Of a stretch of 64,000 nt of DNA, positions 33,858 to 42,319 are shown in pieces. A program made the translations under genes and the position numbers. Numbering within the stretch: position 1 is the stretch's first letter; every line of letters starts with the position of its first letter. The notes under the pieces were generated by a model. The model worked only from the letters and a program-made list of their open reading frames with translations. It ran no database searches and was not told where the DNA came from. The stretch comes from Bradyrhizobium zhanjiangense (lineage in GTDB: Bacteria; Pseudomonadota; Alphaproteobacteria; Rhizobiales; Xanthobacteraceae): NCBI RefSeq assembly GCF_004114935.1, contig NZ_CP022221.1:9259001-9323000 (forward strand), in the 5' to 3' direction.

Positions 33858-34802
33858 ATGACCGAAATGCAGGATATCACCGCAAGCAGTCCCGTAAAGC
33901 GGCGTCATCTGGTCGGAGGCGCCGCGCTCGGCATGCTCGCGGGCGCCGTCGGTGGCCTCGCCGGCGGCGTGGCGCTCGGCCAGAGTGCGACGCTGCCGCA
34001 GCAGAAGCCCAGCGGCAAGCGCCGATTCGAGGGCAAGGTCGTCATCGTCACGGGCGGCACCTCCGGCATCGGCCGCGCCGCGACGCTGATGTTCGCGGCC
34101 GAAGGCGGCCAGGTCGCCTTCTGCGGCCGCAACGCCGAGCGCGGCAAACGGGTGGAGAATGAGGTGGGCGAGGCCGGCGGCGACGCGGTCTTCATTCGCG
34201 CCGACGTCCGCAACGAGGCCGAGATCAAGGCGCTGGTCGACAAGACGATCGAACGCTACGGACGGCTCGACGTCGCCTTCAACAACGCCGGCATTTCCAT
34301 CGAGCGTCCCCTTCACGAATACAGCGCGGCCGAATTCGACGACGTGATCAGCACCGACCTGCGCGGCGTATTTCTGTCGATGAAGTATGAGATCCCTCAC
34401 ATGCTGGAGAAAGGCGGCGCGATCGTCGTCACGGCGTCGTCGAACGCCATTGCCACGACAGCCAAACGCTCGGCCTATTCGGCGGCCAAGCGCGGACTGG
34501 TCGGCCTGGTCCAGGCCGCGGCACTCGACTACGCAAAACATGGCATCCGCATCAACACACTGGTTCCCGGTACCACCGACACGCCGATGATTCGCCGGCT
34601 CGCCGGCATGGAGAATCTGCCCGATGCAGCCTGGCACGTCGGCATTGCGCAATGGGCCAAATCCAACGTTCCGGGCTTGCAGCGCGTGGCAACCCCCGAG
34701 GAGATCGCCGCCTTTGCGCTCGTGCTGGCCTCCGACGATCATCCCTACACGACCGGCGGTCAGTTCGTCATCGACGGCGGGAAGACCGCACATGGCGGCT
34801 AG
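33858..34802 (+). CDS. SDR family oxidoreductase with twin-arginine-type signal
   Basis: 314 residues. Classical SDR core: TGGTSGIGR (65-73), NNAG, YSAAK catalytic Tyr/Lys, PGTTDTPM after strand beta-6, and C-terminal GGQFVIDGG. Ahead of the core, about 50 extra residues carry SPVKRRHLVGGAALGMLAGA followed by more glycine-rich hydrophobic sequence ending near ALGQSA, which looks like a Tat signal. Cytoplasmic folding with NAD(P) before export is what Tat allows. ATG with CCGGAG upstream. Probably controlled by TetR at 33128. Confidence 0.87.
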   Translation: MTEMQDITASSPVKRRHLVGGAALGMLAGAVGGLAGGVALGQSATLPQQKPSGKRRFEGKVVIVTGGTSGIGRAATLMFAAEGGQVAFCGRNAERGKRVENEVGEAGGDAVFIRADVRNEAEIKALVDKTIERYGRLDVAFNNAGISIERPLHEYSAAEFDDVISTDLRGVFLSMKYEIPHMLEKGGAIVVTASSNAIATTAKRSAYSAAKRGLVGLVQAAALDYAKHGIRINTLVPGTTDTPMIRRLAGMENLPDAAWHVGIAQWAKSNVPGLQRVATPEEIAAFALVLASDDHPYTTGGQFVIDGGKTAHGG

Positions 34803-34942
34803 ACCGGGCGCAGCCTGAAAACACAATTCGCGGCGAGCTCGAATGGCGTACCAAGAGGAGCAGCCTTGCGCCCGTGCCGACCGTTGTGGCAGGCCTGACA
34901 CGCTGGCTGTCGCAAGGCGCGACATCACCGATCGAGGTTTCC

Positions 34943-36088
34943 ATGTCCTACCGCTCCTCCTGGATGACCGAAGAGCTCGAAATCTTCCGCGACCAGTTCC
35001 GGAAATACCTTGCCAAGGACCTGGCGCCGCACGCCGAAAAATGGCGCGAGCAGAAGATGGTCGACCGCTTCGCCTGGCGGGGGCTCGGCGAGATGGGCGC
35101 GCTCTTGGCAAGCGTGCCGGAGGAATATGGCGGGCTGGGCGCCACCTTCGCCTATGACGCCGCGGTGCTGGACGATCTCGAGAGCACGGTGCCGGAGCTG
35201 ACGACCGGCGTCTCCGTGCACAGCGCCATCGTCGCGCACTACATCCTCAATTACGGCTCGGAGGAGCAGAAGAAGCGCTGGCTGCCGAAAATGGCCTCGG
35301 GCGAGATGGTCGGGGCCATCGCCATGACCGAGCTCGGCACCGGCTCGGATTTGCAGGCCGTGAAGACCACGGCGAAGAAGCAGGGTAATTCCTACGTCAT
35401 CAACGGCCAGAAGACGTTCATCACCAACGGCCAGGCCGCCGATCTCGTCATCGTGGTCGCACGCACCGGCGATGCGGGTGCCAAGGGCATTTCGCTGATC
35501 GTGGTCGAGACCGCCGGCGCGGACGGCTACAAGCGCGGGCGCAATCTCGACAAGATCGGCCTGCACGCCTCCGACACGTCGGAACTGTTCTTCGACAACG
35601 TGACCGTGCCACCCGAAAACCTGCTCGGCAAGGAGGAGGGTCAGGGCTTTGTGCAGCTGATGCAGCAATTGCCGCAGGAACGCCTTGCGCTCGCGGTCGG
35701 CGCCGTCGCCTCGATGGAGCGCGCGGTCAAGCTCACCGCCGAGTACACCAAGGAGCGGAAAGCCTTCGGCAAGCCGCTGATGGACTTCCAGAACACCGCC
35801 TTCACCCTCGCCGAGCGCAAGACCGAGGCGATGATCGCCCGCGTCTTTGTCGACTGGTGCATCGAGCGCCTGATCGCCAAAGACCTCGATACCGTGACGG
35901 CGTCGATGGCGAAATATTGGTGCTCGGAGAAGCAGGTCGAGACCGCCGACGAATGCCTCCAGCTATTCGGCGGCTATGGCTACATGCAGGAATATCCGAT
36001 CTCGCGCATCTTCATCGATTCTCGCATCCAGAAGATCTACGGCGGCACCAACGAAATCATGAAGCTGTTGATTGCGAGGTCGCTGTAG
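34943..36088 (+). CDS. Acyl-CoA dehydrogenase
   Basis: 381 residues, complete ACAD: N-terminal helical domain, the middle-domain FAD/substrate motif GAIAMTELGTGSDLQAVKT, KTFITNGQAADL, and the C-terminal ELFGGYGYMQEYPISRIFID-like region ECLQLFGGYGYMQEYPISR with IQKIYGGTNEIMK, in which the E of GTNEI is near the FAD end. It oxidises acyl-CoA to 2-enoyl-CoA. ATG at 34943 with GAGG upstream; the open frame extends upstream over the SDR gene but has no good start. It follows the SDR by 140 bp and is probably expressed separately or by read-through. Confidence 0.93.
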   Translation: MSYRSSWMTEELEIFRDQFRKYLAKDLAPHAEKWREQKMVDRFAWRGLGEMGALLASVPEEYGGLGATFAYDAAVLDDLESTVPELTTGVSVHSAIVAHYILNYGSEEQKKRWLPKMASGEMVGAIAMTELGTGSDLQAVKTTAKKQGNSYVINGQKTFITNGQAADLVIVVARTGDAGAKGISLIVVETAGADGYKRGRNLDKIGLHASDTSELFFDNVTVPPENLLGKEEGQGFVQLMQQLPQERLALAVGAVASMERAVKLTAEYTKERKAFGKPLMDFQNTAFTLAERKTEAMIARVFVDWCIERLIAKDLDTVTASMAKYWCSEKQVETADECLQLFGGYGYMQEYPISRIFIDSRIQKIYGGTNEIMKLLIARSL

Positions 36089-36092
36089 CCGT

Positions 36093-36977
36093 TCATTTCA
36101 TCCGCTTGTCGGCGGCGATGAAGTCGATGAAGGTCCGCACTTTCGCTGAGAGATATTTGCGGCTCGGATAGACCGCGAACAGCTTTCCCTCGAAGATGAC
36201 CTGCTCGGACATGAGGTGCTCGAGACGTCCGGCGGCGATGTCATCAGTGACCAGCCATTTCGGCAGGAAGGCGAGGCCCATGCCCTCCAGCGCGGCCACG
36301 TGCAGCAGCGTTTCATTGGCGCTGCGCAGCACCGGATTGAGCTTGACGGTCTCGGGGCCGTGCTCGCCCTGGAAGGAGAAGCTCTCGCCGGGATAAAGCG
36401 CGTAGTGCAACAGCGCTTGTCCGGAGAGATCGGCAAAGGTCGCCGGGCGGCCCGCGCGTTTGAGAAACGCAGGGGCTGCAACCAAATAGAACGGGACTCT
36501 GGTGATGGGCCGCGCGATCAACGCCTCGTCGGGCGCGCCGGTCGCGCGCAAGGCGAGGTCGAATCCCTCCTCGACCAGATTGACCAGCCGTCCGCTGAGA
36601 TCGACATCGAGACGCACGTCCGGATAGCGCGCCTGATAGTCTGCCAGCACGCCGGCAAAGATCGCGTTCGCCATCCACACCGGCGCGGTCAACCGCAGCG
36701 TGCCGCGTGGAACAACGGTCGCCTTGCTGACGGCAGCCTCGACCTCGTCGAGCGAGTCGAGCATCTGCCGCGCCTGCTCGAAATAGAGCGCGCCGCTTTC
36801 GCTCAGGCTGACGCGCCGGCTGGTCCGGTTCAACAGCCGGGTGCCGAGCCGCTTCTCGAGCTGCATCACATGCTTACTCGCCATCGCGGGCGAGATGCGC
36901 AGCCGCTGCGCCGCAGTCGCAAAGCTCTTCAGCTCGGCGACCAGGCAAAACACCCTCATGCTGACCAGTGTGTCCAT
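36093..36977 (-). CDS. LysR family transcriptional regulator
   Basis: 294 residues with a LysR HTH (MRVFCLVAELKSFATAAQRL, RISPAMASKHVMQLEKRLGT, LNRTSRRVSLSESG) and an effector domain of the CrgA/DhmR-like group (LTAPVWMANAIFAGVLADYQ). ATG at 36977; a TTG 30 nt upstream is less likely. Its 3' end is 4 nt from the converging ACAD stop. Divergent from the DoxX-DsrE-TlpA operon over 105 AT-rich bp, which it probably regulates. Confidence 0.91.
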   Translation of the reverse strand: MDTLVSMRVFCLVAELKSFATAAQRLRISPAMASKHVMQLEKRLGTRLLNRTSRRVSLSESGALYFEQARQMLDSLDEVEAAVSKATVVPRGTLRLTAPVWMANAIFAGVLADYQARYPDVRLDVDLSGRLVNLVEEGFDLALRATGAPDEALIARPITRVPFYLVAAPAFLKRAGRPATFADLSGQALLHYALYPGESFSFQGEHGPETVKLNPVLRSANETLLHVAALEGMGLAFLPKWLVTDDIAAGRLEHLMSEQVIFEGKLFAVYPSRKYLSAKVRTFIDFIAADKRMK

Positions 36978-37082
36978 GAGATCATCAATATTCAGGAAAT
37001 GAACCAATCCTGGAGCAGATAATGATCAAGAATAAGGAAACTATCAAATGGTGGCCACCCTCACATCCCCTGGAGAACCACC

Positions 37083-37511
37083 ATGTCCACCACCATCATC
37101 GAGACCGCCGCCCCCGGCCGTGCCTTGCGCATCGGCCTCTGGGTCGCGCAGGTCCTCCTCGCCTTCGTCTTCATCTCGGCGGGGCTGGTCAAGCTGACGA
37201 CACCCATTCCCCAGCTTGCGGCGATGATGCCCTGGGCCGGCCAATATTCCGAAACGTTCGTTCGCGCGATCGCGCTGGTCGATCTCGCCGGCGGGATCGG
37301 CATTCTGCTGCCGGCCCTGACACGGATCCTGCCGCGGCTGACCGTGTTGGCCGCGCTAGGCTGCGCGGTGCTGCAGGTGTTCGCGCTCTTCTTCCACATT
37401 TCGCGCGGCGAGGCTCCGATCGCGCCGCTCAACATCGTCCTGCTGGCGCTCAGCCTGTTCGTGCTGTGGGGACGCAACAGCAAGGCACCGATCGCACCGC
37501 GGCAGTTCTGA
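37083..37511 (+). CDS. DoxX family membrane protein
   Basis: 142 residues, four TM helices (ALRIGLWVAQVLLAFVFISA with conserved GLVKL following, LVDLAGGIGILLPALT, LTVLAALGCAVLQVFALFFH, and NIVLLALSLFVLWG). DoxX proteins are related to the DoxD subunit of thiosulfate:quinone oxidoreductase, and in mycobacteria DoxX joins SodA and a sulfurtransferase in a membrane redox complex. First gene of an operon with DsrE-like and TlpA-like genes, 15 nt before the next. ATG with TGGAGAA upstream. Confidence 0.88.
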   Translation: MSTTIIETAAPGRALRIGLWVAQVLLAFVFISAGLVKLTTPIPQLAAMMPWAGQYSETFVRAIALVDLAGGIGILLPALTRILPRLTVLAALGCAVLQVFALFFHISRGEAPIAPLNIVLLALSLFVLWGRNSKAPIAPRQF

Positions 37512-37526
37512 CCGGTCGCCACAGCC

Positions 37527-37988
37527 ATGATCTCAGCCAACGGATGGTCCCGCAGGGGGCTGCTCGCCGGCGCATCAATCCTCACGGCCGGCGGCCCCGC
37601 CGCGGCCAAAGTGGAGCGTCTCGCCGACGGCGTCGTGATCCTGATCGACAGCAACGAGCCCTACGTCATGGGTCACGCGATCAGCTATTCCGCCAATCTC
37701 TCCAAGCATTTTGCCGAGAGGGGCGCGAAATTGCTGATCGAGGTCATCGCCAACGGCAAGGGCATCGACGTCTTCCGGGCCGACAAGACGCCCCTGGTCG
37801 AGCCGCTGGCGACGCTCCGGCAATCGCTGCCGAACCTCGCCTACAGCATGTGCGCCTCGTCCAAGGCGATTGCGGAAGCCAAGGAGCAGGTCTCGATCCC
37901 GCTGATAGCAGGCGCGAGCCTCGTCCCGTTCGGCATCGGACGCGTGGTCGATCTGCAGCTGAAGGGCTGGGCCTATATCCATGCGTGA
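37527..37988 (+). CDS. Tat-exported DsrE/F-like protein
   Basis: 153 residues. N-terminal twin-arginine signal (NGWSRRGLLAGASILTAGGP). The mature part has the DsrE-like fold pattern (VILIDSNEPYVMGHAISYSA, then KLLIEVIANGKGIDVFRADK) and one conserved cysteine, C109 in SMCASS, the position used for persulfide transfer in DsrE proteins. It overlaps the long frame of the TlpA gene and sits 15 nt after DoxX, so it is co-transcribed. A periplasmic sulfur carrier or redox sensor is plausible; the exact role is unknown. Confidence 0.8.
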   Translation: MISANGWSRRGLLAGASILTAGGPAAAKVERLADGVVILIDSNEPYVMGHAISYSANLSKHFAERGAKLLIEVIANGKGIDVFRADKTPLVEPLATLRQSLPNLAYSMCASSKAIAEAKEQVSIPLIAGASLVPFGIGRVVDLQLKGWAYIHA

Positions 37989-38010
37989 GACAGCGCGCGA
38001 AGGAGGCTCA

Positions 38011-38577
38011 GTGCTGTCGCGACGATCGATCCTGATGGCCGCGGCAGCCTCTCTCGCTGTCCCGCATGCAAGCGGCGCGCAGGACAGCTGGCCGCCAGTG
38101 TTCGAGGCCGGCCGCAGCCAATTTACTGTGGTGCGGCCGCGCGCGCCGATGCCACAACTCAGGCTTCAGGACCCATACGGTCGGGACGCGGTCGTGACGG
38201 CCAAGCCGGGCCACATCACATTGGTGAACTTCTGGGCCACCTGGTGCGCAGCCTGCCGGCTCGATCTGCCCATGCTCGCAAGTCTGGCGGCATCACGGCC
38301 TGACCGGCTCGACATCGTTGCGATCTGCACCGACACCAAAGACCTGCGCAAGATCCGCACATTCCTCGGCGGCCTCGCCGTGCAAAATCTCGCCTGCTAC
38401 ATCGATGCCTATGGCACGGCGGCCGAAGCATCTGCCGCGATGTTCTCGCTCGTCGGCATGCCCATCACCTATCTCGTCGGAATGAGCGGCCGCGTCGAGG
38501 GCTACATCACCGGTGCGCCCGACTGGCTCTCGCCCGCGGGCGCGCGCCTGTTGCAATTCTATCGCGAGCAAGCTTAG
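38011..38577 (+). CDS. Tat-exported TlpA-like thioredoxin-fold protein
   Basis: 188 residues. Twin-arginine signal LSRRSILMAAAASLAVPHAS. Thioredoxin/TlpA fold with the catalytic pair C79-C82 (FWATWCAACRLDLPML) and cis-proline P151 in GMPITYLV; extra cysteines at 106 and 129. Start is GTG at 38011 because AAGGAGG lies 4 nt upstream; an ATG at 37981 overlapping DsrE by 8 nt is possible but would bury the signal behind ten charged residues. Third gene of the DoxX-DsrE-TlpA operon. Likely a periplasmic reductant or oxidant for the DsrE cysteine. Confidence 0.87.
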   Translation: MLSRRSILMAAAASLAVPHASGAQDSWPPVFEAGRSQFTVVRPRAPMPQLRLQDPYGRDAVVTAKPGHITLVNFWATWCAACRLDLPMLASLAASRPDRLDIVAICTDTKDLRKIRTFLGGLAVQNLACYIDAYGTAAEASAAMFSLVGMPITYLVGMSGRVEGYITGAPDWLSPAGARLLQFYREQA

Positions 38578-38583
38578 GGTCGT

Positions 38584-39726
38584 TCAATTCGGATGCCACC
38601 AGCGGCCGCCGATGACGACGCCTTCGGAGACGATCTTCCTGTTACCGATCAGGTGCTCGCCGACGACGTCCTCATAATCGAACTGGCCCTGCTTGACCGA
38701 GATCAGCGTGGCGTCGCCGACGCTGCCCGGCTTGAGGCTGCCGAGCTCGGGACGCCGCAGCGCCATCGCCGCATTCACCGTCGAGGCCGCGATCACATCC
38801 GGCAGCTCCATGCCCATGCACAGGAATTTCGACATGGTCGTGACCTGGTCGTAGGCGGGACCGTCGATGCACAGCATGTGGATGTCGGACGAGATCGTGT
38901 CCGGATAGAAGCCGTTGGCGAGCATGGCGCGCGCGGTCTTGAACGCGAACGAGCCCTTGCCATGGCCGATATCGAACAGCACGCCGCGCTCGCGTGCGTC
39001 CAGCACCGCCTTCTTCACCGTGCCTTGCGCAGTCGCCGGCGTATTGGGGAAGGGTCGGAACGCGTGGGTGAGCACGTCGCCGGGACGCAGGCGCGCCAGC
39101 ACCTCCTCGTAACTCGGCGGCGGATGGTCGATATGCGCCATCAGGGGCATGCCGACCTCGTCGGCAACCTGAAGCGCGATGTCGAGTGGCACGGTCCCCG
39201 ACGTGCCCGACGAATGCAGTCCCACGCGCACCTTGATGCCGACGATGAGGTCGCGGTTGGCATCGGCCACTTTCGCCGCATCGACCGGATTCATCAGCCG
39301 CAGCTCCTCGCTCTCGCCGACCATGATCCGGTGTGAGAAGCCGAAGATGCCGGCATGCGAGACGTGCAAATAGGCAAGGATGCGGACCTGGCTTGGCTCG
39401 ATCACATGCTTGCGGAAGCCGGCGAAATTGCCCGGCCCCGCGCTGCCGGTGTCGATCGCCGTGGTGACGCCCGAGAGGCGGCAGAATTCCTCGGCATCGA
39501 TGCCGAGCGAGGTGCCGCCCCAATAGACATGGGTGTGGAGATCGATCAGCCCCGGCGTGACGATGTAGCGCGAGACGTCACGGACCTCGGTGCCCGGATC
39601 GGCCTTGAGCCCGCCGCCGACCGCCGCGACCTTGCCGCCGGCAAAGGCGATGTCGGTCACGGCGTCGAGCTTCTGGGACGGATCGACCACACGGCCGCCG
39701 CGCAGGATCAAGTCGAAAGGCATCAT
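38584..39726 (-). CDS. Amidohydrolase/deacetylase family metallohydrolase
   Basis: 380 residues, dihydroorotase-like TIM-barrel hydrolase of the EF_0837/AHA_3915 group. Metal ligands are readable: H64 and H66 in IDLHTHVYWG, a probable carboxylated K165 in VGIKVRVGLH, H198 in LMAHIDHP, H221 in LTHAFRP and D281 in SSDIHML. N- and C-terminal composite beta-sandwich strands are present (ILRGGRVVDPSQ; GDATLISVKQG). Substrate unknown; N-acyl-D-amino acids or cyclic amides are usual. Converges on the TlpA operon with a 6-nt gap. Confidence 0.88.
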   Translation of the reverse strand: MMPFDLILRGGRVVDPSQKLDAVTDIAFAGGKVAAVGGGLKADPGTEVRDVSRYIVTPGLIDLHTHVYWGGTSLGIDAEEFCRLSGVTTAIDTGSAGPGNFAGFRKHVIEPSQVRILAYLHVSHAGIFGFSHRIMVGESEELRLMNPVDAAKVADANRDLIVGIKVRVGLHSSGTSGTVPLDIALQVADEVGMPLMAHIDHPPPSYEEVLARLRPGDVLTHAFRPFPNTPATAQGTVKKAVLDARERGVLFDIGHGKGSFAFKTARAMLANGFYPDTISSDIHMLCIDGPAYDQVTTMSKFLCMGMELPDVIAASTVNAAMALRRPELGSLKPGSVGDATLISVKQGQFDYEDVVGEHLIGNRKIVSEGVVIGGRWWHPN

Positions 39727-39870
39727 GGTCTCCGGAATTTTGGCCAGACATTGCAGATGGCGGCCGCGCGACCTTAGTCGCCGTTCTGCCTATAGCAAAT
39801 CCTGTAGCAAATCTTGCACCAACCGGGCAAAGCGCGGAGACGATCGAGAACGGAGCCCACCGCTCGCCGG

Positions 39871-41106
39871 TCAACCGTGCCTGCGCCACTCCTTGAAATC
39901 ATCTTCGACGAATGCGGCGGCGGCCTTTGCAGCAGCATGCAGCCAATCGCTGTCGCGTTTAATCAGGTCTGCGGCGATCGTGGTCGATGCGCCTGCCGTC
40001 GCGGCGTGAATGGCGCCGATGTCAAAGCCCATGACGTTGAGCAGATCGAGCTCCAGGCTCATGTTCGCGTGATCCCCGAGATTGATCTTGCGGGAGTCGG
40101 GCGCAAGGCGCCGGATCACGAAGCCATTTTGGCGTTCGAGCATGAGGTGTGGATCGGGAGCTCGATACGAACCTTTTGCGAGGTCGAGAAAGCGCAGCTT
40201 GCCTTTCCGATCATGCGCCCAATCCCAGGCCGACGGCACCAGCGCCTTAGCTTCCCTGACGATTTGGCCGCCGCACCAATCGGCAATGGCGAGGAATCGC
40301 GGCCGGCCCAAGCTGCCGACACCTGCCACGCGCGTCGCGAAGCGATCGAATGCGGCATCGGGCGGTAATTTCTTGCGGAGTGTTGCGGCAACAGCAGACG
40401 GTGGCTTCGCTCGCGGATATTTCTCCACGTCGTCCCAGAACTCATGGCGTTCGTCGTCGGTGCATGTCACGTAAGCGCGCATCCAGCTCGCCTGCTCATC
40501 CAGGAGCGAGGGCCGCGGTTGTTTGAGACCCTTCTTGTAACCATCGAGAATCGCCTTTGCGGCGTCACCATTGCCGACGTGGGTCATGGCCCTCGCCTTC
40601 TTTTTCTTGGCCTTTGGCGCGAGCCGGGCGCTTGTCGCAAGGCGCACGAGGTCGAAGGGATAGGCAATGCTCGCGGCCTCGTCGAAATCGTTGACGCCCC
40701 AGACGAGGCGTCCCTCCGCGTCGCGCCAAGTCCCGAAATTTTCGATATGGGTGTCCCCCACGGACGGCACGCGCGGCGCGTCCGTCAACTCCGGGCAGAG
40801 CGCTTCGATAGACCTGGCCCAGCGGAAGAAGGTTGCACGAAGGAAGACGAACGGGTCGTCCTTCATCTTTTTGTGCTTTTCGTCGAGGTCGCGCTCGACG
40901 ACCTTGCATTGGGAACGCAGCCAGCGCTCGAACTCTCTATTGTCGTCCAGAAATGAACGCGGCCCGATCCCGCCGCGGCTATTTGACCTTTGCTTGATCA
41001 CCGCCAGAACTTTCCAAAAAGAATGATGATGAGCGAGTTCGCGGAAATGATTGCGGGCTGTTTCGCTATGAACAGGCGTCCGGATATTCAATCGCAGGGC
41101 GAGCAT
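39871..41106 (-). CDS. DUF2252 family protein
   Basis: 411 residues. Hallmarks of DUF2252: DPFVFLRATFFRWARSI, GDTHIENFGTWRDAEGRLVW, NDFDEAASIAYPFDLVRLAT, and a later segment RFLDLAKGSYRAPDP. The GDxHxxNFG and NDFDE motifs look like the catalytic and metal-binding motifs of aminoglycoside-phosphotransferase/kinase-like folds, so a small-molecule kinase is plausible; no activity is established that I know of. Stand-alone, upstream of the tRNA gene on the same strand side. Confidence 0.85.
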   Translation of the reverse strand: MLALRLNIRTPVHSETARNHFRELAHHHSFWKVLAVIKQRSNSRGGIGPRSFLDDNREFERWLRSQCKVVERDLDEKHKKMKDDPFVFLRATFFRWARSIEALCPELTDAPRVPSVGDTHIENFGTWRDAEGRLVWGVNDFDEAASIAYPFDLVRLATSARLAPKAKKKKARAMTHVGNGDAAKAILDGYKKGLKQPRPSLLDEQASWMRAYVTCTDDERHEFWDDVEKYPRAKPPSAVAATLRKKLPPDAAFDRFATRVAGVGSLGRPRFLAIADWCGGQIVREAKALVPSAWDWAHDRKGKLRFLDLAKGSYRAPDPHLMLERQNGFVIRRLAPDSRKINLGDHANMSLELDLLNVMGFDIGAIHAATAGASTTIAADLIKRDSDWLHAAAKAAAAFVEDDFKEWRRHG

Positions 41107-41269
41107 GGTAGCCCTGGCGCTACTTTCCCGCTAGTCGAATGATGTGGCGTTGCCATTGCCAGCCGCAGGGTCACGGCAGGCGAACACGAGGGCGAAGCTC
41201 AAGGATAGGGAATATGCGCGCGAGGCGCACCCAGCATCTGGCGAGCAATACGTTAAGTATCTGAGATTA

Positions 41270-41346
41270 TGGCGATCCCGGGAAGACTCGAACTTCCGAC
41301 CTACGGTTTAGGAAACCGTCGCTCTATCCGGCTGAGCTACGGGACC
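41270..41346 (-). tRNA. tRNA-Arg(CCT)
   Basis: Cloverleaf on the minus strand: acceptor GGTCCCG pairs with CGGGATC (one G-U), D-arm GCTC...GAGC, anticodon stem ACGGT/ACCGT around loop TTCCTAA giving anticodon CCT, T-arm with GTTCGAGTC, discriminator G and encoded CCA (41270-41272). It lies in the 385-bp gap 41107-41491, where nothing else is recognised. No integrase or direct repeat suggests an insertion at its 3' end. Confidence 0.96.
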
Positions 41347-41491
41347 GCGGAACCCGAACGTTGCGGGTTCGGCCCCCTCATAGCAGAGCAAGATGCCGTT
41401 CGCCAGCCGCATCGCGGGCCGGGTTGTCGTCAAGGGAAGCGAGGCGGCTGTACAATCTCTTCCCCGGATCCCTTTCTGCGGAGCAGCCCAC

Positions 41492-41845
41492 ATGATCGAA
41501 AGCATCAGCGCCATCACGCTCGGCACGCATGACATGGCGCGCGCCGTGCGCTTCTACCGCTCGCTGGGGTTCGAGCTCCTCCACGGCGGCGAAGCCGCTG
41601 CATTTACGAGCTTTCGCGCCGGCACCGGTTATCTCAACCTGACGGCGCAGCCAGACGACAAGCGCTGGTCCTGGTGGGGCCGCGTCATCTTCTATGTCGC
41701 CGATGTCGACGCGACCTTTGAGCAGGCGCGCGCTGCCGGATGGCAGCCGTCGACCACGCCGCGCGATGCCGAATGGGGTGAGCGCTACTTCCATCTCACC
41801 GACCCCGACGGCCATGAGCTCAGTTTCGCACGGCCGTTGTCCTGA
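41492..41845 (+). CDS. VOC (glyoxalase/bleomycin-resistance) family protein
   Basis: 117 residues, one VOC unit with two beta-alpha-beta-beta-beta modules: ITLGTHDMARAVRFYRSLGF at the N-terminus and VADVDATFEQARAAGW then YFHLTDPDGHELSFARPL at the end, with H/E metal-type residues (H19-like HD, E in GHELSF). A small metalloenzyme or ligand-binding protein; the substrate is unknown. ATG with GCGGAGC upstream. Adjacent to the tRNA. Confidence 0.85.
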   Translation: MIESISAITLGTHDMARAVRFYRSLGFELLHGGEAAAFTSFRAGTGYLNLTAQPDDKRWSWWGRVIFYVADVDATFEQARAAGWQPSTTPRDAEWGERYFHLTDPDGHELSFARPLS

Positions 41846-41968
41846 CCGAATAAGTCGCATCTGCTGACGTTCCAACGCGCAAGTAGCGCTGTCTCAGCCG
41901 CCGTGGCAAACTCGGCGCGGTTGCCTCAAGCGAGAATTGGATCTGGGTTCTAACCAGGGAGGACGACC

Positions 41969-42262
41969 ATGGTAACCTATGTCGTGCTGGGAAACTTCAC
42001 GGATCAGGGAGTCCGCAACGTCAAGGACTCGCCGAAGCGGGCCGAAGCCTTCAAGGAGATGGCCAAAACGTTCGGTGTGACCGTGAAAGAGATCGTCTGG
42101 ACGCAGGGACGATATGACGTTGTAACCGTTCTTGAGGCTCCAGATGAGGCTGCCGCGATGTCGCTCAGCCTTAGTCTCAGCGCACTCGGCAATGTCCGCA
42201 CCGAAACGCTGCGCGCGTTTTCGGCGGCAGATATGACGAAGATCGTCGGCAAGATGCTCTGA
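41969..42262 (+). CDS. GYD domain protein
   Basis: 97 residues with the GYD pattern: YVVLGNFTDQGVRNVKDSPK, FGVTVKEIVWTQGRYDVVTV (the G-x-Y-D signature), and EAAAMSLSLSLSALGNVRTE. A ferredoxin-like dimeric alpha/beta fold is expected, and the function is unknown. ATG with AGGGAGG upstream, a strong ribosome site. Probably monocistronic. Confidence 0.88.
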   Translation: MVTYVVLGNFTDQGVRNVKDSPKRAEAFKEMAKTFGVTVKEIVWTQGRYDVVTVLEAPDEAAAMSLSLSLSALGNVRTETLRAFSAADMTKIVGKML

Positions 42263-42319
42263 CGCTCAAGCCCGCACGAGCGCACCGGACCCGGGATGGC
42301 AATCCCGGGCAGAGGCCTC

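Noticed and set aside
34652..34942. Longer N-terminus for the acyl-CoA dehydrogenase at 34943
   Set aside because: Overlaps the SDR gene out of frame and lacks a family-like sequence.
41270..41346. tRNA-Arg as an integration site for a genomic island
   Set aside because: No integrase, no direct repeat of the tRNA 3' end and no change in gene style on either side.
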